Shown: piece after piece, positions 1-9,550 of the stretch
Layout of the letters: every line of letters begins with the position of its first letter
How positions within the stretch are numbered: position 1 is the first letter of the stretch
Source of the DNA: an uncultured Chlorobiaceae bacterium
GTDB lineage: Bacteria; Bacteroidota; Chlorobiia; Chlorobiales; Chlorobiaceae
Length of the DNA: 34,870 nt
Reading direction: 5' to 3'
Assembly: GCA_903865705.1 (NCBI GenBank)
Contig: CAIPKT010000149.1
Location: 1-34,870 of the forward strand
Translations under genes and position numbers: made by a program
Notes under the pieces: generated by a model
Database searches by the model: none
What the model was told of the DNA's origin: nothing
Seen by the model: only the letters and a program-made list of their open reading frames with translations

Positions 1-1854
1 TCCAGGACAAGGCGCTTTGATTGAGTATTCCATTTTCATGGCTTCTATGATCGCCACCTCTTGACCCTCCTTGACCTCTTCCCCAACTTTTACTGCGATG
101 GATACGACATGGCCGGGCATGGCTGCAGGGACCGGTGTGCCTGCGTGTGGCTGGGGAGCCGCAACGGCCTCGACCACTGGTGGAACAGCAACGGACCGGG
201 GATTGATGGCCGAGCCTTCGGCAAAAGTGACGGCAAAGGGTGCGCCATCAACAAAAACGGTAAAATTTCCGGCCATGGAGATGACTTTTGATACCGATGG
301 ACCCTGAACCGGGGCGGCGGGCGGAAGCTTTGAAAAGAGCTCTTCAAGCCGATGATTCACTTCTTTCTGATGGATGTCGTGCTTGTGCGCCTCGTGATAG
401 GCGGCAACCACCTCTGCTCTTGTTTTTGCCTTGATTTCAACGGCAATGTCGGCCTTGTAGCGGATGCCGTTAGCACAGTCGCCCTGGAGAAAAGCGATAC
501 CTTTTGCACCGCAGGTTGCTGCAATAAAAATGTTTTCGTCGGTCTGCGGAATATTAGCTTTCTGGAGCAGTGCCTTGTTGTAGGCTATGCCGAGTTCCGG
601 GTTCCGGTCGTTGATGTCGTGAACATCTTCGGTTGTTGGTGCCATGCCAAGCTGTTCGGATGCCAGTCTGACAACCTCTTCGTCTGGCTGGGCAGGGGGC
701 TTGCCAAAGTAGCCAAGCACCATTTTGCCGTAACCATCGGTAATCTTTGTCCAGTTGCCCTGGAGTGTATTGGCAAAAGCCTGTTGAATGTAAAACTGTG
801 AGACGGGTGTGACTGATGCGCCAAAGCCACCTTTAACAACCACTTCACGCATGTTCTTGATAACCTGGGGCAGCAGGTGAAGCGTGTTGTTGTCGCGCAT
901 CATCTGAGTGTTAGCCGTAAGGGCTCCACCGGGCATCGGCGAAAAAGAGATGACCGGATTGACTGCCGTGGCTTCGGGAGGCATGTAGTATTTGTACATC
1001 TGGTCAATAAAGAGCGCCTCGACTTCAAGGTATTTTTCATGATCGATGTCGAGGGTGTACCCGGTGCCTCTGAGCCTCTGCCACATGGTAAGAATATCGA
1101 CAGCAGCAGTTCCTCCGCTGACCGGGGCCATCGAGAGGTCGATAATGTCGGCTCCGCCCTCAATGGCGGAAAAGTTGCAGGCTACGCCCATTCCTGCCGT
1201 ATCGTGGGTATGAAACTCGATTTCGGTGCCTTCGGGCAGCATCTTTCTTGCTCCAAGAATGGTCTCATAGACAACCGCCGGAGTTGTTGTGCCTGAGGCA
1301 TCCTTGAAAGCGACACTGTCATAAGGAATTTCAGCATCCAGAATTTCCTGCAGTTTGTTGAGATAGAACCGGGGGGTATGACAACTGGTTTCGTTCTGGG
1401 CTGGCGGAAGACCCATCATGGCAATAACAACCTGGTGTTTAAGCCCTGCATTGTGGATACATTGTCCGGAATAAGAAAGATTGCGAACATCCATCAATGC
1501 GTCGAAATTACGAATCGTGGTTATGCCATGTTTTTTAAAGAGTCGGGCATGGAGATCAATAATATCGCGTGACTGTGAAACAAGGCCGACGACATTGGCC
1601 CCTCTCGAAAGTGTCTGAAGGTTAATATCCGGTCCCACTACTTTGCGTGCGGCATCCATCATAGCAAAAGCATCCTCTTCACAATAGAAGTAAAGACTCT
1701 GAAACCGTGCACCACCGCCTATTTCAAAATTTTCAGTACCAGCATGAACAGCGGCCGCAAGGGCAGGCAGAAAGTCTTCTGTCTTTACCCTTGCGCCAAA
1801 ACACGACTGAAATCCGTCCCGAAACGAGACGTCCATAAATTTGATTTTTTTCAT
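1..1854 (-). CDS. Pyruvate carboxylase subunit B / oxaloacetate decarboxylase alpha-type subunit, 3' partial
   Basis: The ORF track omits this gene because the frame has no stop before the window edge. I read it open for 618 codons from an ATG at 1854 to base 1. The N-terminal part is a carboxyltransferase TIM barrel: MDVSFRDGFQS is the metal/substrate loop, VAFKDASG carries the lysine that is carbamylated in this family, and FHTHDTAG supplies the metal-binding histidines. An Ala/Pro linker follows, then a biotinyl domain with EAMKME at the very edge, so only a few residues are missing. AAGGGA lies about 5 nt before the ATG. Family members transfer carboxyl groups between biotin and pyruvate/oxaloacetate. 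The gene lies 50 nt after the fumarase gene on the same strand, which suggests oxaloacetate formation feeding the reductive TCA branch. A Na+-pump decarboxylase role is possible, but no OadB/OadG genes are visible. The partner biotin carboxylase gene is not in the window. Confidence 0.9.
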   Translation of the reverse strand, partial: MKKIKFMDVSFRDGFQSCFGARVKTEDFLPALAAAVHAGTENFEIGGGARFQSLYFYCEEDAFAMMDAARKVVGPDINLQTLSRGANVVGLVSQSRDIIDLHARLFKKHGITTIRNFDALMDVRNLSYSGQCIHNAGLKHQVVIAMMGLPPAQNETSCHTPRFYLNKLQEILDAEIPYDSVAFKDASGTTTPAVVYETILGARKMLPEGTEIEFHTHDTAGMGVACNFSAIEGGADIIDLSMAPVSGGTAAVDILTMWQRLRGTGYTLDIDHEKYLEVEALFIDQMYKYYMPPEATAVNPVISFSPMPGGALTANTQMMRDNNTLHLLPQVIKNMREVVVKGGFGASVTPVSQFYIQQAFANTLQGNWTKITDGYGKMVLGYFGKPPAQPDEEVVRLASEQLGMAPTTEDVHDINDRNPELGIAYNKALLQKANIPQTDENIFIAATCGAKGIAFLQGDCANGIRYKADIAVEIKAKTRAEVVAAYHEAHKHDIHQKEVNHRLEELFSKLPPAAPVQGPSVSKVISMAGNFTVFVDGAPFAVTFAEGSAINPRSVAVPPVVEAVAAPQPHAGTPVPAAMPGHVVSIAVKVGEEVKEGQEVAIIEAMKMEYSIKAPCPG

Positions 1855-1904
1855 GAGTCCCTTTTTTTTCGGTTAACTGAGAATAGAAATCAGCCGGGTC
1901 AGGG

Positions 1905-3437
1905 TCAGTGCGTGTCGTCGGCGAAGGTGCCAAGTTGACGGAATGACGCCTCTTCGATACTGCTGTGCAGGCTGTTGCCGTTTGCATCCATGGTAACAAT
2001 GGCCGGGAAGGAACTTACTTCCAGATGCCACATGGCTTCGGGCACGCCCATTTCTTCGAGAAAATCAACACCGGTAACTTTATTGATACAGCGGGCGTAG
2101 TACTGCGCTGCCCCGCCGATAGCATTGAGATAGACCGCCCCGTGCTCTTGCAGCCCCTTAAGGGTTTTCGGGCCCATGCCACCTTTACCGATAATTGCTC
2201 TCAGTCCAAGTTTCTTGATAACATCGGCCTGAAAAGGCTCTTCACGAATTGATGTGGTCGGTCCGGCGGCGGTAACCCGATAGCTCCCGTCATCATTTTT
2301 CATGATAACCGGTCCGCAATGGAAAAGAATCCCGCCCGTCGTGTCGAGATGATCAGGCAGGTCGTGATGCATGATGTAGTGATGGAAAGCATCGCGGCCG
2401 GTATGCATCGTGCCGTTAATGAGTACAACATCGCCAACCTTCAGGCTTCGGATCTCTGCTTCACTGACCGGCGCCTGCAGGGTGACCTCTTTTCCGGTAA
2501 GAGGCATCCCCTCGCCTTTTGCCATACGTTTGATTTCGTCCGCATTCCTGTACTGCCAATGCTGAATAGCTCCGGTCTCGGGGTCAAGCAGCACGCCAAG
2601 GCGGCGGTATGCCCAACAGTTGTAGGCAACGGAAACAAAAAAGCTTGCCGGAACGCGGTGTGATTTGCCGATTTTGCAGCCAAAAAGAGTTGTTTTTCCG
2701 CCAAATCCCATCGGGCCGATATCCATCGTATTGGCTTTTTGCAGAATATCCTGCTCAAGACTGTCAAGTTCACTGTCGGGGTTCCGATCGTCAATGGTGC
2801 GGAAAAGTTGCTTTTTTGCAAGTTCAAATCCGCTCATGCGGTCGCCACCGATTCCAACGCCGATAACACCGGGGCTGCAACCCTGGCCCTGCGCCTGGTA
2901 CACGGCATGCAGCAGGCATTTGCGGACACCGTCAAGATCACGCGAAGCACTTCCAAGTCCGGGTATCTGGTCGGGCAGCGCGTACTGAATATTTTTGTTT
3001 TCGCATCCTCCCCCTTTCAGAATCAGCTTGACCTCAATCTCATCTTTTTCCCACGGTTCAAAATGGATCACCGGAAAATGGCATCCAAGATTATTGCCGG
3101 AGTTCTTTCCCGTGATGGCATCAACCGCATTGGGACGAAGTTTGCCGGTTCGCGAGGCTTCCGCTATGGCCTCTTCAATCTCCCGTTTCATGAGCAGTTG
3201 ATCGGCTCCCCGTGGGGTTTTGATGAAAAAGGTCGGCATGCCGGTATCCTGGCAGACCGGCGAAACATTGTCAACAGCCATGTCGATATTGACCGAAATG
3301 GTTGACATGGCAAGACCTGCCTGGGAAAGAGGATCTTCACGCTCAATCGCGGCTGCAAGGGCACACCGGACGTCGCTTGGCAGGTTTGCTGATGTTTCGG
3401 TAATGAGCGCAAGAATTGATTCCCTGAAATTTTCCAT
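1905..3437 (-). CDS. Fumarate hydratase class I (4Fe-4S), single-chain
   Basis: This enzyme interconverts fumarate and malate using a labile 4Fe-4S cluster. The protein has about 510 residues and joins the alpha and beta domains in one chain. Three plausible cluster cysteines are visible in the 515-residue ORF: C67 in VCQDTGMPTF, C192 in GCSPGVIGVGIGG, and C279 in YNCWAYRR. Their spacing resembles class I fumarases. The C-terminal beta domain shows GTMHTGRDAFHH and VTAAGPTTSIREEP. The ORF track starts at a GTG (3452), but I prefer the ATG five codons later (3437); neither has a convincing ribosome site. The gene follows usp by about 50 nt and precedes the carboxyltransferase gene by 50 nt, so the three probably form one transcript. 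In a green sulfur bacterium the enzyme would run toward fumarate in the reductive TCA cycle. Class I fumarases are oxygen-sensitive, which suits an anaerobe. Confidence 0.93.
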   Translation of the reverse strand: MENFRESILALITETSANLPSDVRCALAAAIEREDPLSQAGLAMSTISVNIDMAVDNVSPVCQDTGMPTFFIKTPRGADQLLMKREIEEAIAEASRTGKLRPNAVDAITGKNSGNNLGCHFPVIHFEPWEKDEIEVKLILKGGGCENKNIQYALPDQIPGLGSASRDLDGVRKCLLHAVYQAQGQGCSPGVIGVGIGGDRMSGFELAKKQLFRTIDDRNPDSELDSLEQDILQKANTMDIGPMGFGGKTTLFGCKIGKSHRVPASFFVSVAYNCWAYRRLGVLLDPETGAIQHWQYRNADEIKRMAKGEGMPLTGKEVTLQAPVSEAEIRSLKVGDVVLINGTMHTGRDAFHHYIMHHDLPDHLDTTGGILFHCGPVIMKNDDGSYRVTAAGPTTSIREEPFQADVIKKLGLRAIIGKGGMGPKTLKGLQEHGAVYLNAIGGAAQYYARCINKVTGVDFLEEMGVPEAMWHLEVSSFPAIVTMDANGNSLHSSIEEASFRQLGTFADDTH

Positions 3438-3488
3438 AGATATATTAAGCACTTAAGTTTGAATGTAACCTGGGTAAGGTATGAAACG

Positions 3489-3953
3489 TTAATCTGTAAT
3501 GATTTTGGCCGCAGCCTTTTCCTTGACCAGCAGTACAGGAATATCGGAAGAACGGAAAACCTCTTCAGCAACACTGCCCATCATGAGCCGATTCAGGCCA
3601 GTACGACCATGAGAACCCATAATGATAAGATCGGCCCCCCAGGAATTCGCCTGTTCAGCAATAACGCTGTGAGCTTCCCCTTTGAGAACGCGAAAATCGG
3701 CATTCAATCCCTTTTTTTTCTCAGCCATCAAAACACGGGAAAAATTATCAGGAAGGGAATCCTCCTCTTCTGGCTGAGCTGAAAGAAGTTCAGGGGCGAT
3801 CACCGGTTTTTCAGGAACAGTTCCGGGCGAAAGGATATGCACAAACCTGACATGAGCACCAACTTTCCGGGCAAATTCAACGGCATAGCGTACAGCGTTA
3901 TCCGATGTAGCAGAGTAATCAGTCGGACAAAGTATCCTTGCAAGATGTATCAT
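3489..3953 (-). CDS. Universal stress protein, UspA family, ATP-binding type
   Basis: This is a 154-residue single Usp domain. The N-terminus RILCPTDYSATSDNAVRYA is the usual first strand and helix. The C-terminal part has GSHGRTGLNRLMMGS, which fits the G-2x-G-9x-G(S/T) pattern of Usp proteins that bind ATP. No membrane segment or second domain is present. It is probably a cytoplasmic stress or energy-state sensor; the exact role cannot be read from sequence. It is the first gene of the apparent usp-fumarase-carboxylase transcript, with the fumarase start only about 50 nt downstream. The region upstream is a divergent promoter space shared with the plus-strand kinase gene. The ATG at 3953 gives the normal family start; no strong ribosome site precedes it. 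Confidence 0.9.
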   Translation of the reverse strand: MIHLARILCPTDYSATSDNAVRYAVEFARKVGAHVRFVHILSPGTVPEKPVIAPELLSAQPEEEDSLPDNFSRVLMAEKKKGLNADFRVLKGEAHSVIAEQANSWGADLIIMGSHGRTGLNRLMMGSVAEEVFRSSDIPVLLVKEKAAAKIITD

Positions 3954-4139
3954 AAACGTGTGTTGAGTGCATGAATGTAATGAATGGCATACCTTTTTTT
4001 ATAGAGCCGTAATTTACATTTTTTTCAAAGGAATCCATTTTCGTTATAGGCGATTCTTGTCTGCTTCTCTATACTCCCCTATATTAATTAATTGAACTTT
4101 TTTTTCAGTGCTTGCACTCATGAACGGAGAAAAAACGCT

Positions 4140-5708
4140 ATGGAGTCGATAGCTGAAGCATTGAGCCATCCGGAGGCATACCCTCATGCCACAGGCAACA
4201 TTGAAGTTGTTGAGACCCACATCTCCTGGATTTTCCTGACCGATTTCTGGGCCTACAAGGTAAAAAAAACGCTGAATCTTGGGTTTCTGGATTTTTCAAC
4301 TCTTCAGAAACGCCACCTTTACTGCAACGAAGAACTTCGCCTCAACCGAAGACTGTGCCCGGAACTTTACCTCTCTGTCGTCCCGGTTGTGCGCACGGCA
4401 AACAGTATCCTGATTGACGGAGAAGGCGAAATTGTAGATTATGCCGTAAAAATGGTACGCTTTGACCGGACAATGGAGCTTGACAGGATGCTTTCAGCAA
4501 AGGTGCTTAAAGAGGAGCATATCGATACGCTTGCCGGCATGATCGCCGGGTTCCATACGTCGCTGCCTCCAGCGCTTCCGGAAAGCGGGTTCGGCCATCC
4601 GGACAACCTCATCAAACCGATCCTGCACAATTTCACCTCCATGGAGCCGATTGCCGCGAGCGAAGATGAAACCAGTCGCCTTGAGTTTTTGAGGGTGTGG
4701 AGCATCACGGAGCATCAACGGCTCTATCCTCTTTTTCTCCAGAGAAAGAGCGGAGGATTTATCCGCCAATGCCACGGCGACCTGCATACCGGCAATATGG
4801 TCTTGTGGAAAGAGCGGATTTTTATCTTTGACTGTATTGAGTTTAATGAAAACCTCAGCATTATTGATGTCATCAGCGACCTTGCATTTCTCTTTATGGA
4901 TCTTGAGCATGGAGGAGAGCGAGGACTCGCATGGCGGCTTTTGAACAACTACTTGACTGAAACAGGAGATTACCAAGCTCTGCCGGTTTTCCGCTTTTAT
5001 GTTGTTTACCGGGCCATGGTCAGGGCAAAGGTGACCGCAATCCGTTATGCGCAAACAAGTGGGCAATGCCAGGCTAAGATTCTCGAAGAACACCGTTCAT
5101 TCGTCCAGCTTGCACTGGATTATACCGTAAATAAAAAAGCGTTGCTCATCCTCACCTTCGGTGTCTCGGGAAGCGGAAAAACATTTTTTTCCCGCGATAT
5201 TGCCCAAAGAACAGGGTGCGTGCATCTCCGGTCGGATATAGAAAGAAAACGGTTGGCTGGTCTTAAACCGCTTGAGCGGAGCAAAAGGAATGGTGCCCTT
5301 TATTCGGAGGAAATCAGCCGGCAAACCTACCGCAAACTGCTTGACCTGGCAAAACTTTGCATCAATGAAGGGGTAACGGTTATCGTGGATGCAACATTTC
5401 TGAAACGATGCCACCGGAAGCTCTTTATGGAGCTGGCCGAAAAGCAACAAGTTCCCTGCAGGATTCTGCACTTTTCTGCTTCTGAACCTGTGCTCAATGA
5501 AAGAGTGCGCAAGCGGTATCTGACAGGCAATGATGCCTCCGAAGCCGACATTGCCGTACTTAACTTACAACTGAGGAAGCTGGAGCCGCTTGAAGCCGGA
5601 GAGCACGCTATCAGTATAAATATCAATACAGAGCAGGCTATCGACGGAGCATCGGTTGCTGCGCTGCTGCAATCAATCACCCGGATCTGCTCTCCCATCC
5701 AGGGCTGA
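4140..5708 (+). CDS. APH-like phosphotransferase fused to a P-loop kinase-like ATPase
   Basis: This two-domain cytoplasmic protein has about 522 residues. The N-terminal part resembles the aminoglycoside/choline phosphotransferase fold, with the catalytic loop HGDLHTGN near residue 212 and FDCIEFN after it as the metal-binding segment. The C-terminal part is a small P-loop kinase-like ATPase with GVSGSGKT near residue 341. It resembles the gluconate-kinase/zeta-like proteins found in the same fusion family (COG2187 plus COG0645). The ORF track starts at a TTG (4092). The ATG at 4140 is better: ACGGAG lies about 10 nt upstream, and homology-like sequence begins there. The substrate is unknown, and annotation of this family as antibiotic resistance is usually unfounded. 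It is convergent with the ferritin-VIT gene, with only about 30 nt between the stops. Confidence 0.85.
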   Translation: MESIAEALSHPEAYPHATGNIEVVETHISWIFLTDFWAYKVKKTLNLGFLDFSTLQKRHLYCNEELRLNRRLCPELYLSVVPVVRTANSILIDGEGEIVDYAVKMVRFDRTMELDRMLSAKVLKEEHIDTLAGMIAGFHTSLPPALPESGFGHPDNLIKPILHNFTSMEPIAASEDETSRLEFLRVWSITEHQRLYPLFLQRKSGGFIRQCHGDLHTGNMVLWKERIFIFDCIEFNENLSIIDVISDLAFLFMDLEHGGERGLAWRLLNNYLTETGDYQALPVFRFYVVYRAMVRAKVTAIRYAQTSGQCQAKILEEHRSFVQLALDYTVNKKALLILTFGVSGSGKTFFSRDIAQRTGCVHLRSDIERKRLAGLKPLERSKRNGALYSEEISRQTYRKLLDLAKLCINEGVTVIVDATFLKRCHRKLFMELAEKQQVPCRILHFSASEPVLNERVRKRYLTGNDASEADIAVLNLQLRKLEPLEAGEHAISININTEQAIDGASVAALLQSITRICSPIQG

Positions 5709-5740
5709 AAGGGAAAGCGAAATGTTTTTCAAAGGGAAAG

Positions 5741-6592
5741 CTACATGATGACGCCAAACCCAAAGCGGATGGCATAGCCAGCCAAAGAACTCAATGCCAC
5801 TACGGTAAAACTCAATCCGACCATTTCAAGAAAACGGCTTTTGAAAGACAAGTCACGCGCAACGGAGATATAGTAATTAGAAAAACCTATAATCGTGAAT
5901 GCTATAACAAATGAAACCCCGAGTGAGAGCGAGTGATTGTTGAAAAAAAGATATGGAGTAATCAGCAACAGCGCGATAAGCATATATGCAATGCCGGTAT
6001 AGAGTGCGGCAATCAAAGGGCTTTTCCCTGTCGGAGCTGATTTTGTTGAGAGATAGCTTGATGCTGCCATTGAAAGGGCAGCGGCAATCCCGGTGACGGA
6101 GGCCGTCAAGGCGATAAACCGTGTATTCTGCAAGGCAAAGGTAAGCCCTGCCAGCACACCCATCAGTTGGACAAGCGCATCATTAAGACCAAGCATTAAA
6201 AAAGCCCTGTACTGCAGGCGTTCCTCATCAAGCAGCGTCAAAAGAGCCTGTTCATGCTCCTCCTCATCACGAATGATGCCAATGATCTCCTTGAATGAAC
6301 CAGGTAGACGGCTGTAAACGTAATGGGCGCGTTTTTCCCCGTTTTCCATCAGCTTGATACCAAATGCAAAACCAAACACCATACTGACGAGGGTGAAAAA
6401 CCATACCCTGATTTGGCTGGGGCCAATGTCTTTCCGGGTATAGTTTTGCCAGATGTTGTAGTGACGCATCTCGTCATCGGCAATCTGGGAGAGTATGCGA
6501 CGATTTTTCACGCCGCGTATTCTTCCGGAAAGATTTTTATAAATATGATGCTCGGTTATCTCATTCTTCTGAAAACCCGCAACTTCCCGCAT
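5741..6592 (-). CDS. Membrane-bound ferritin-like/VIT1 (CCC1) family protein
   Basis: The first 130 residues look like a rubrerythrin/ferritin-like four-helix domain with acidic and histidine residues spaced for a di-iron site: KNEITEHH, DDEMRHYN and RDEEEHEQ. The rest is a VIT1/CCC1-type membrane domain with the typical LGLNDALVQLMGVLAGL stretch and several hydrophobic segments. Proteins with this architecture (MbfA-like) export or sequester iron or manganese and protect against peroxide; that role is inferred from the family. The ORF track starts at a GTG (6616). An AAGGGA ribosome site lies inside that extension, 8 nt before the ATG at 6592, so I take the ATG and about 283 residues. The gene lies 56 nt downstream of htpG on the same strand and may share its transcript, which would fit a stress role. 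Confidence 0.85.
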   Translation of the reverse strand: MREVAGFQKNEITEHHIYKNLSGRIRGVKNRRILSQIADDEMRHYNIWQNYTRKDIGPSQIRVWFFTLVSMVFGFAFGIKLMENGEKRAHYVYSRLPGSFKEIIGIIRDEEEHEQALLTLLDEERLQYRAFLMLGLNDALVQLMGVLAGLTFALQNTRFIALTASVTGIAAALSMAASSYLSTKSAPTGKSPLIAALYTGIAYMLIALLLITPYLFFNNHSLSLGVSFVIAFTIIGFSNYYISVARDLSFKSRFLEMVGLSFTVVALSSLAGYAIRFGFGVIM

Positions 6593-6648
6593 ATCAAAAT
6601 CCCTTCCCTTTTTCACAAATTCACTGATTAAAAAGTTATTGAATCCTC

Positions 6649-8535
6649 CTATCTGGAGAGCGTTGCAGCCTCAATCAGCTCATTCATTCTCGACAAAAAT
6701 GCCGCTGTTGAATCAAGTCCACCCTCAAGAAGCAGCGCACCTTCATAAAGCTGTTTCATGGCTGTTTTGATCAACGGATTATGAGCATCCGCAATGATCA
6801 TACCTGAAAGATTCCGAATAATCGGATGAGATGTATTGACCTCAAGAATCTTTTTCCCGGCCGGCATGTCGGCCTGCATCATCTTCATCATCTTTTCCAT
6901 CTGGCTGTCGAGACTGTTTTTTCCGCTCACCAGAGTTACCGGTGAACTGACAAGCCGATGCGATTCAATGACATCCTCAATCCCTTCACCAAGAGTTTCG
7001 CGGAAAAGTTGCAGCACTGGTGCAAGAAGATTTTCTGCAAGAGGTTCTGCCGTCTCCTTTTTCTGCTTCGAGAAATCGATATCCGCTTTCTCAATAGATT
7101 TCAGCGGCTTTTTATCATACTCATGAATCGAAGGAATAACGAAAACATCAACAGGATCACTGAGCAGCAATACCTCAATACCCATATTCTGGAAATACTC
7201 AAGGTTTGGATGAGCCAGAAGCTGTCCCCGACTGGTACCGGAATGGTAGTAAATCTCTGTTTGATCGGCACCCATTCTTTCACGGTACTCCTTAAGCGTC
7301 ACATATTCACCATCAGCCGTTTTGGTACTTTCAAACCGCAACAGCTCAATCAGTTTGTCACGATTGGTATAGTCCGTATTCAGGCCGATTTTGATAATGG
7401 GGCCAAATGCCTTGTAAAAAGTTTTGAACTTCTCGGGCTGCTCCTTTGCAAGGGCTTCAAACCAGGCAAGGATCTTTCCGGTAAGTATCTGGCGAATTTT
7501 AGCCATCACCGGGCTCGACTGAACGACCTCTCTTGAAACATTGAGCGACAGATCTTCGGTATCAACAACACCTGCAATAAAACGAAGATACTCAGGCAGC
7601 AGATCGCGGCACTCATTCTGGATAAGCACCTTTTTCACATAAAGCTGCGGGCCATGGTTTTCGAGCTCGCCCTGACGGTAAAGCATCTCCGGCGGAGCCT
7701 CTTTCGGCAGAAAAAGCAGCGCTTTAAAGGTAACCATCCCTTCGACGGAAACAGGCAGATAATCAAGCGGATCCTGATAATCGTTTGCGATGAACTTGTA
7801 GAACTCATTGACCTCCTCATCCTTCAGCTCACTTTTTGAACGCTGCCAGAGTGCGGTGATACTGTTGAGCTGCTTGTCGCCGAGATAGATCGGGAAATCA
7901 ACAAAATTTGAATATTTTTTAACTATCTGCTCAATGCGGTACTCTTCAGCAAACTCTTTGTACTCTTCTTTAAGCTTGAAAGAAATTTTTGTTCCCCGCT
8001 CAGCCTTGTCGATTTTTTCAATCGTGTAGGTACCCTGGCCGCTTGAACGCCAGCGGTAACCTTCTGAACCAGGATGGGCGCTTCTGGTCTCTACGGTAAC
8101 ATCTTCGGTTACCATAAACACGGAGTAGAAGCCTACACCGAACTGGCCGATAAGGTTGCCGTCAAGTTGCTTCTGCTGCTCTTTCAAGGATTGCATGAAG
8201 CCTAAAGTCCCCGACTTTGCTACGGTACCAAGATTGGCAATCAACTCCTCTTCCGTCATTCCGACACCACTGTCTTCAATGGCGAAGGTCATCTCTTCAG
8301 AATTAATGCTCAGGCGAATGGCAAGATCGGTCTCCTTGTCGAGCATATCCTGATCGGTCAAGGCGTTGAAACGTGCCTTGCTCAGTGCATCAGAAGCGTT
8401 GGAAATCAGCTCTCTGAGATATATTTCGGGATGGGTATAGAGGGAGTGGACGATAAGATCCAGAAGCTGCTTCATTTCAGCCTTATATTCAAACTCCTGA
8501 ACCTGAGTAGTGCCGTTGTTATTAGTGTTGCTCAT
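6649..8535 (-). CDS. htpG: Chaperone HtpG (Hsp90)
   Basis: This is a full-length bacterial Hsp90 of 628 residues, close to the usual 620-630. The N-terminal GHKL ATPase domain shows [12 protein letters not shown] (the Asn that coordinates Mg-ATP), IEDSGVGMT, and the lid/glycine-rich [13 protein letters not shown]. The middle domain contains [10 protein letters not shown], and the C-terminal dimerisation region is complete. It is a cytoplasmic ATP-dependent chaperone for stress-damaged or metastable clients. The ATG at 8535 is the start; the first 13 residues are polar and probably disordered. It follows the NeuB-family gene by 72 nt and precedes the ferritin-VIT gene. No heat-shock CIRCE-type inverted repeat was recognised upstream. 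Confidence 0.97.
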   Translation of the reverse strand: MSNTNNNGTTQVQEFEYKAEMKQLLDLIVHSLYTHPEIYLRELISNASDALSKARFNALTDQDMLDKETDLAIRLSINSEEMTFAIEDSGVGMTEEELIANLGTVAKSGTLGFMQSLKEQQKQLDGNLIGQFGVGFYSVFMVTEDVTVETRSAHPGSEGYRWRSSGQGTYTIEKIDKAERGTKISFKLKEEYKEFAEEYRIEQIVKKYSNFVDFPIYLGDKQLNSITALWQRSKSELKDEEVNEFYKFIANDYQDPLDYLPVSVEGMVTFKALLFLPKEAPPEMLYRQGELENHGPQLYVKKVLIQNECRDLLPEYLRFIAGVVDTEDLSLNVSREVVQSSPVMAKIRQILTGKILAWFEALAKEQPEKFKTFYKAFGPIIKIGLNTDYTNRDKLIELLRFESTKTADGEYVTLKEYRERMGADQTEIYYHSGTSRGQLLAHPNLEYFQNMGIEVLLLSDPVDVFVIPSIHEYDKKPLKSIEKADIDFSKQKKETAEPLAENLLAPVLQLFRETLGEGIEDVIESHRLVSSPVTLVSGKNSLDSQMEKMMKMMQADMPAGKKILEVNTSHPIIRNLSGMIIADAHNPLIKTAMKQLYEGALLLEGGLDSTAAFLSRMNELIEAATLSR

Positions 8536-8607
8536 AGTTGTGCATTATTTGTAAATGTTCCTGTCTGTCATATACCTGGTTATTAACTACAGTGCAAGGC
8601 TTAAGGA

Positions 8608-9477
8608 TCAAGAGCGTCGCAATTTCTTGCGGGCTGCCGCCTCGCCTGCATAGACATGCTTGATGCCGTCACCAAGAGCTTTCTCGATATCGCGAATGTT
8701 TGAAACAAGCCTTCCCATCCCGGACAGTTCGACCGAAGCCGCCTGATCAGATCCCCACATGGCACGGTCGAGAGTTACATGACGCTCAATAAAGGTCGCG
8801 CCAAGCGCTACGGCAGCCCACGTCGTGGAAAGCCCGACTTCATGGCCGGAATATCCTATTGGCGAATCAGGGTAACGGGCTTTGAGAGTTGTAATCATCC
8901 GAAGGTTCAACTCTTCAATCGGAGACGGATAGGTTGAGTTGGTATGAGCAATGAGAATATTTTGGCTTCCGAGTTCTTCGACAGTTTTTTCTACCTCTTC
9001 CATGGTAGACATGCCGGTAGAAATAATAAGCGGCCTTCCTGTTGCCGCAGTTTTTTTCAGCAGCGGAAGATCGGTGAGCGATGCTGAAGCACCCTTATAA
9101 CAAGGCGGTTCAAACTGTTCCATAAAATCGACCGAATCCTCATCCCAGCAGGACGCAAACCATAAAATTCCATGCTCTTTGCTGTAACGGTCTATTTCCT
9201 GATACTCGTCCCGCCCAAACTCAACCTTATACCGGTAATCGATATACTTCATCCGTCCCCAAGGAGTATCCCGCTCAATATCGCGCTGATCTTTCGGGAC
9301 GCAAAGCTCTGGCGTACGCTTCTGAAACTTTACAGCATCACATCCGGCAATAGCCGCGCCGGCTATAAGTTTTTTTGCGACATCCATCGAGCCGTTATGG
9401 TTGATGCCGATTTCAGCAATGACAAAAACTGGATGGCCATCCCCTACTTTTCTATTTCCTATGGTAACTTCCGCCAT
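8608..9477 (-). CDS. NeuB-family sialic/nonulosonic acid synthase, TIM barrel only
   Basis: NeuB enzymes condense phosphoenolpyruvate with a hexosamine-type sugar to make a nonulosonic acid. The TIM barrel is complete: FVIAEIGINHNGS, AVKFQKRTPE, IISTGMSTMEEVE, IGYSGHEVGL and ATFIERHVTLDR all match the family. The protein is only 289 residues and stops soon after the barrel. The C-terminal antifreeze-like (SAF) domain, which normally closes the partner active site in the dimer and takes the family to about 340-350 residues, is absent. It is therefore either a SAF-less subgroup or a truncated gene. The KdsC-like phosphatase gene ends 73 nt upstream on the same strand, so the two probably act in sequence on a surface sugar acid. 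The true product (neuraminate-like, legionaminate-like or another) cannot be told from sequence. Confidence 0.82.
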   Translation of the reverse strand: MAEVTIGNRKVGDGHPVFVIAEIGINHNGSMDVAKKLIAGAAIAGCDAVKFQKRTPELCVPKDQRDIERDTPWGRMKYIDYRYKVEFGRDEYQEIDRYSKEHGILWFASCWDEDSVDFMEQFEPPCYKGASASLTDLPLLKKTAATGRPLIISTGMSTMEEVEKTVEELGSQNILIAHTNSTYPSPIEELNLRMITTLKARYPDSPIGYSGHEVGLSTTWAAVALGATFIERHVTLDRAMWGSDQAASVELSGMGRLVSNIRDIEKALGDGIKHVYAGEAAARKKLRRS

Positions 9478-9550
9478 AATAATTACTCTTGGTAAAACGA
9501 ACCGTCCACAACTTTTTAAGTATGCACAGAATCGATGTTAATAAAAAAAG

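Noticed and set aside
352-801. 149-codon plus-strand ORF in the left end
   Set aside because: It lies opposite the open carboxyltransferase frame on the minus strand, whose motifs and biotin site are clear.
4494-5093. 199-codon minus-strand ORF
   Set aside because: It is antisense to the APH-like gene, which keeps its catalytic loop in this stretch.
5709-5740. GGGAAAGC repeated twice between two convergent genes
   Set aside because: It is a direct repeat, not an inverted one, so it cannot form a terminator hairpin; probably chance.
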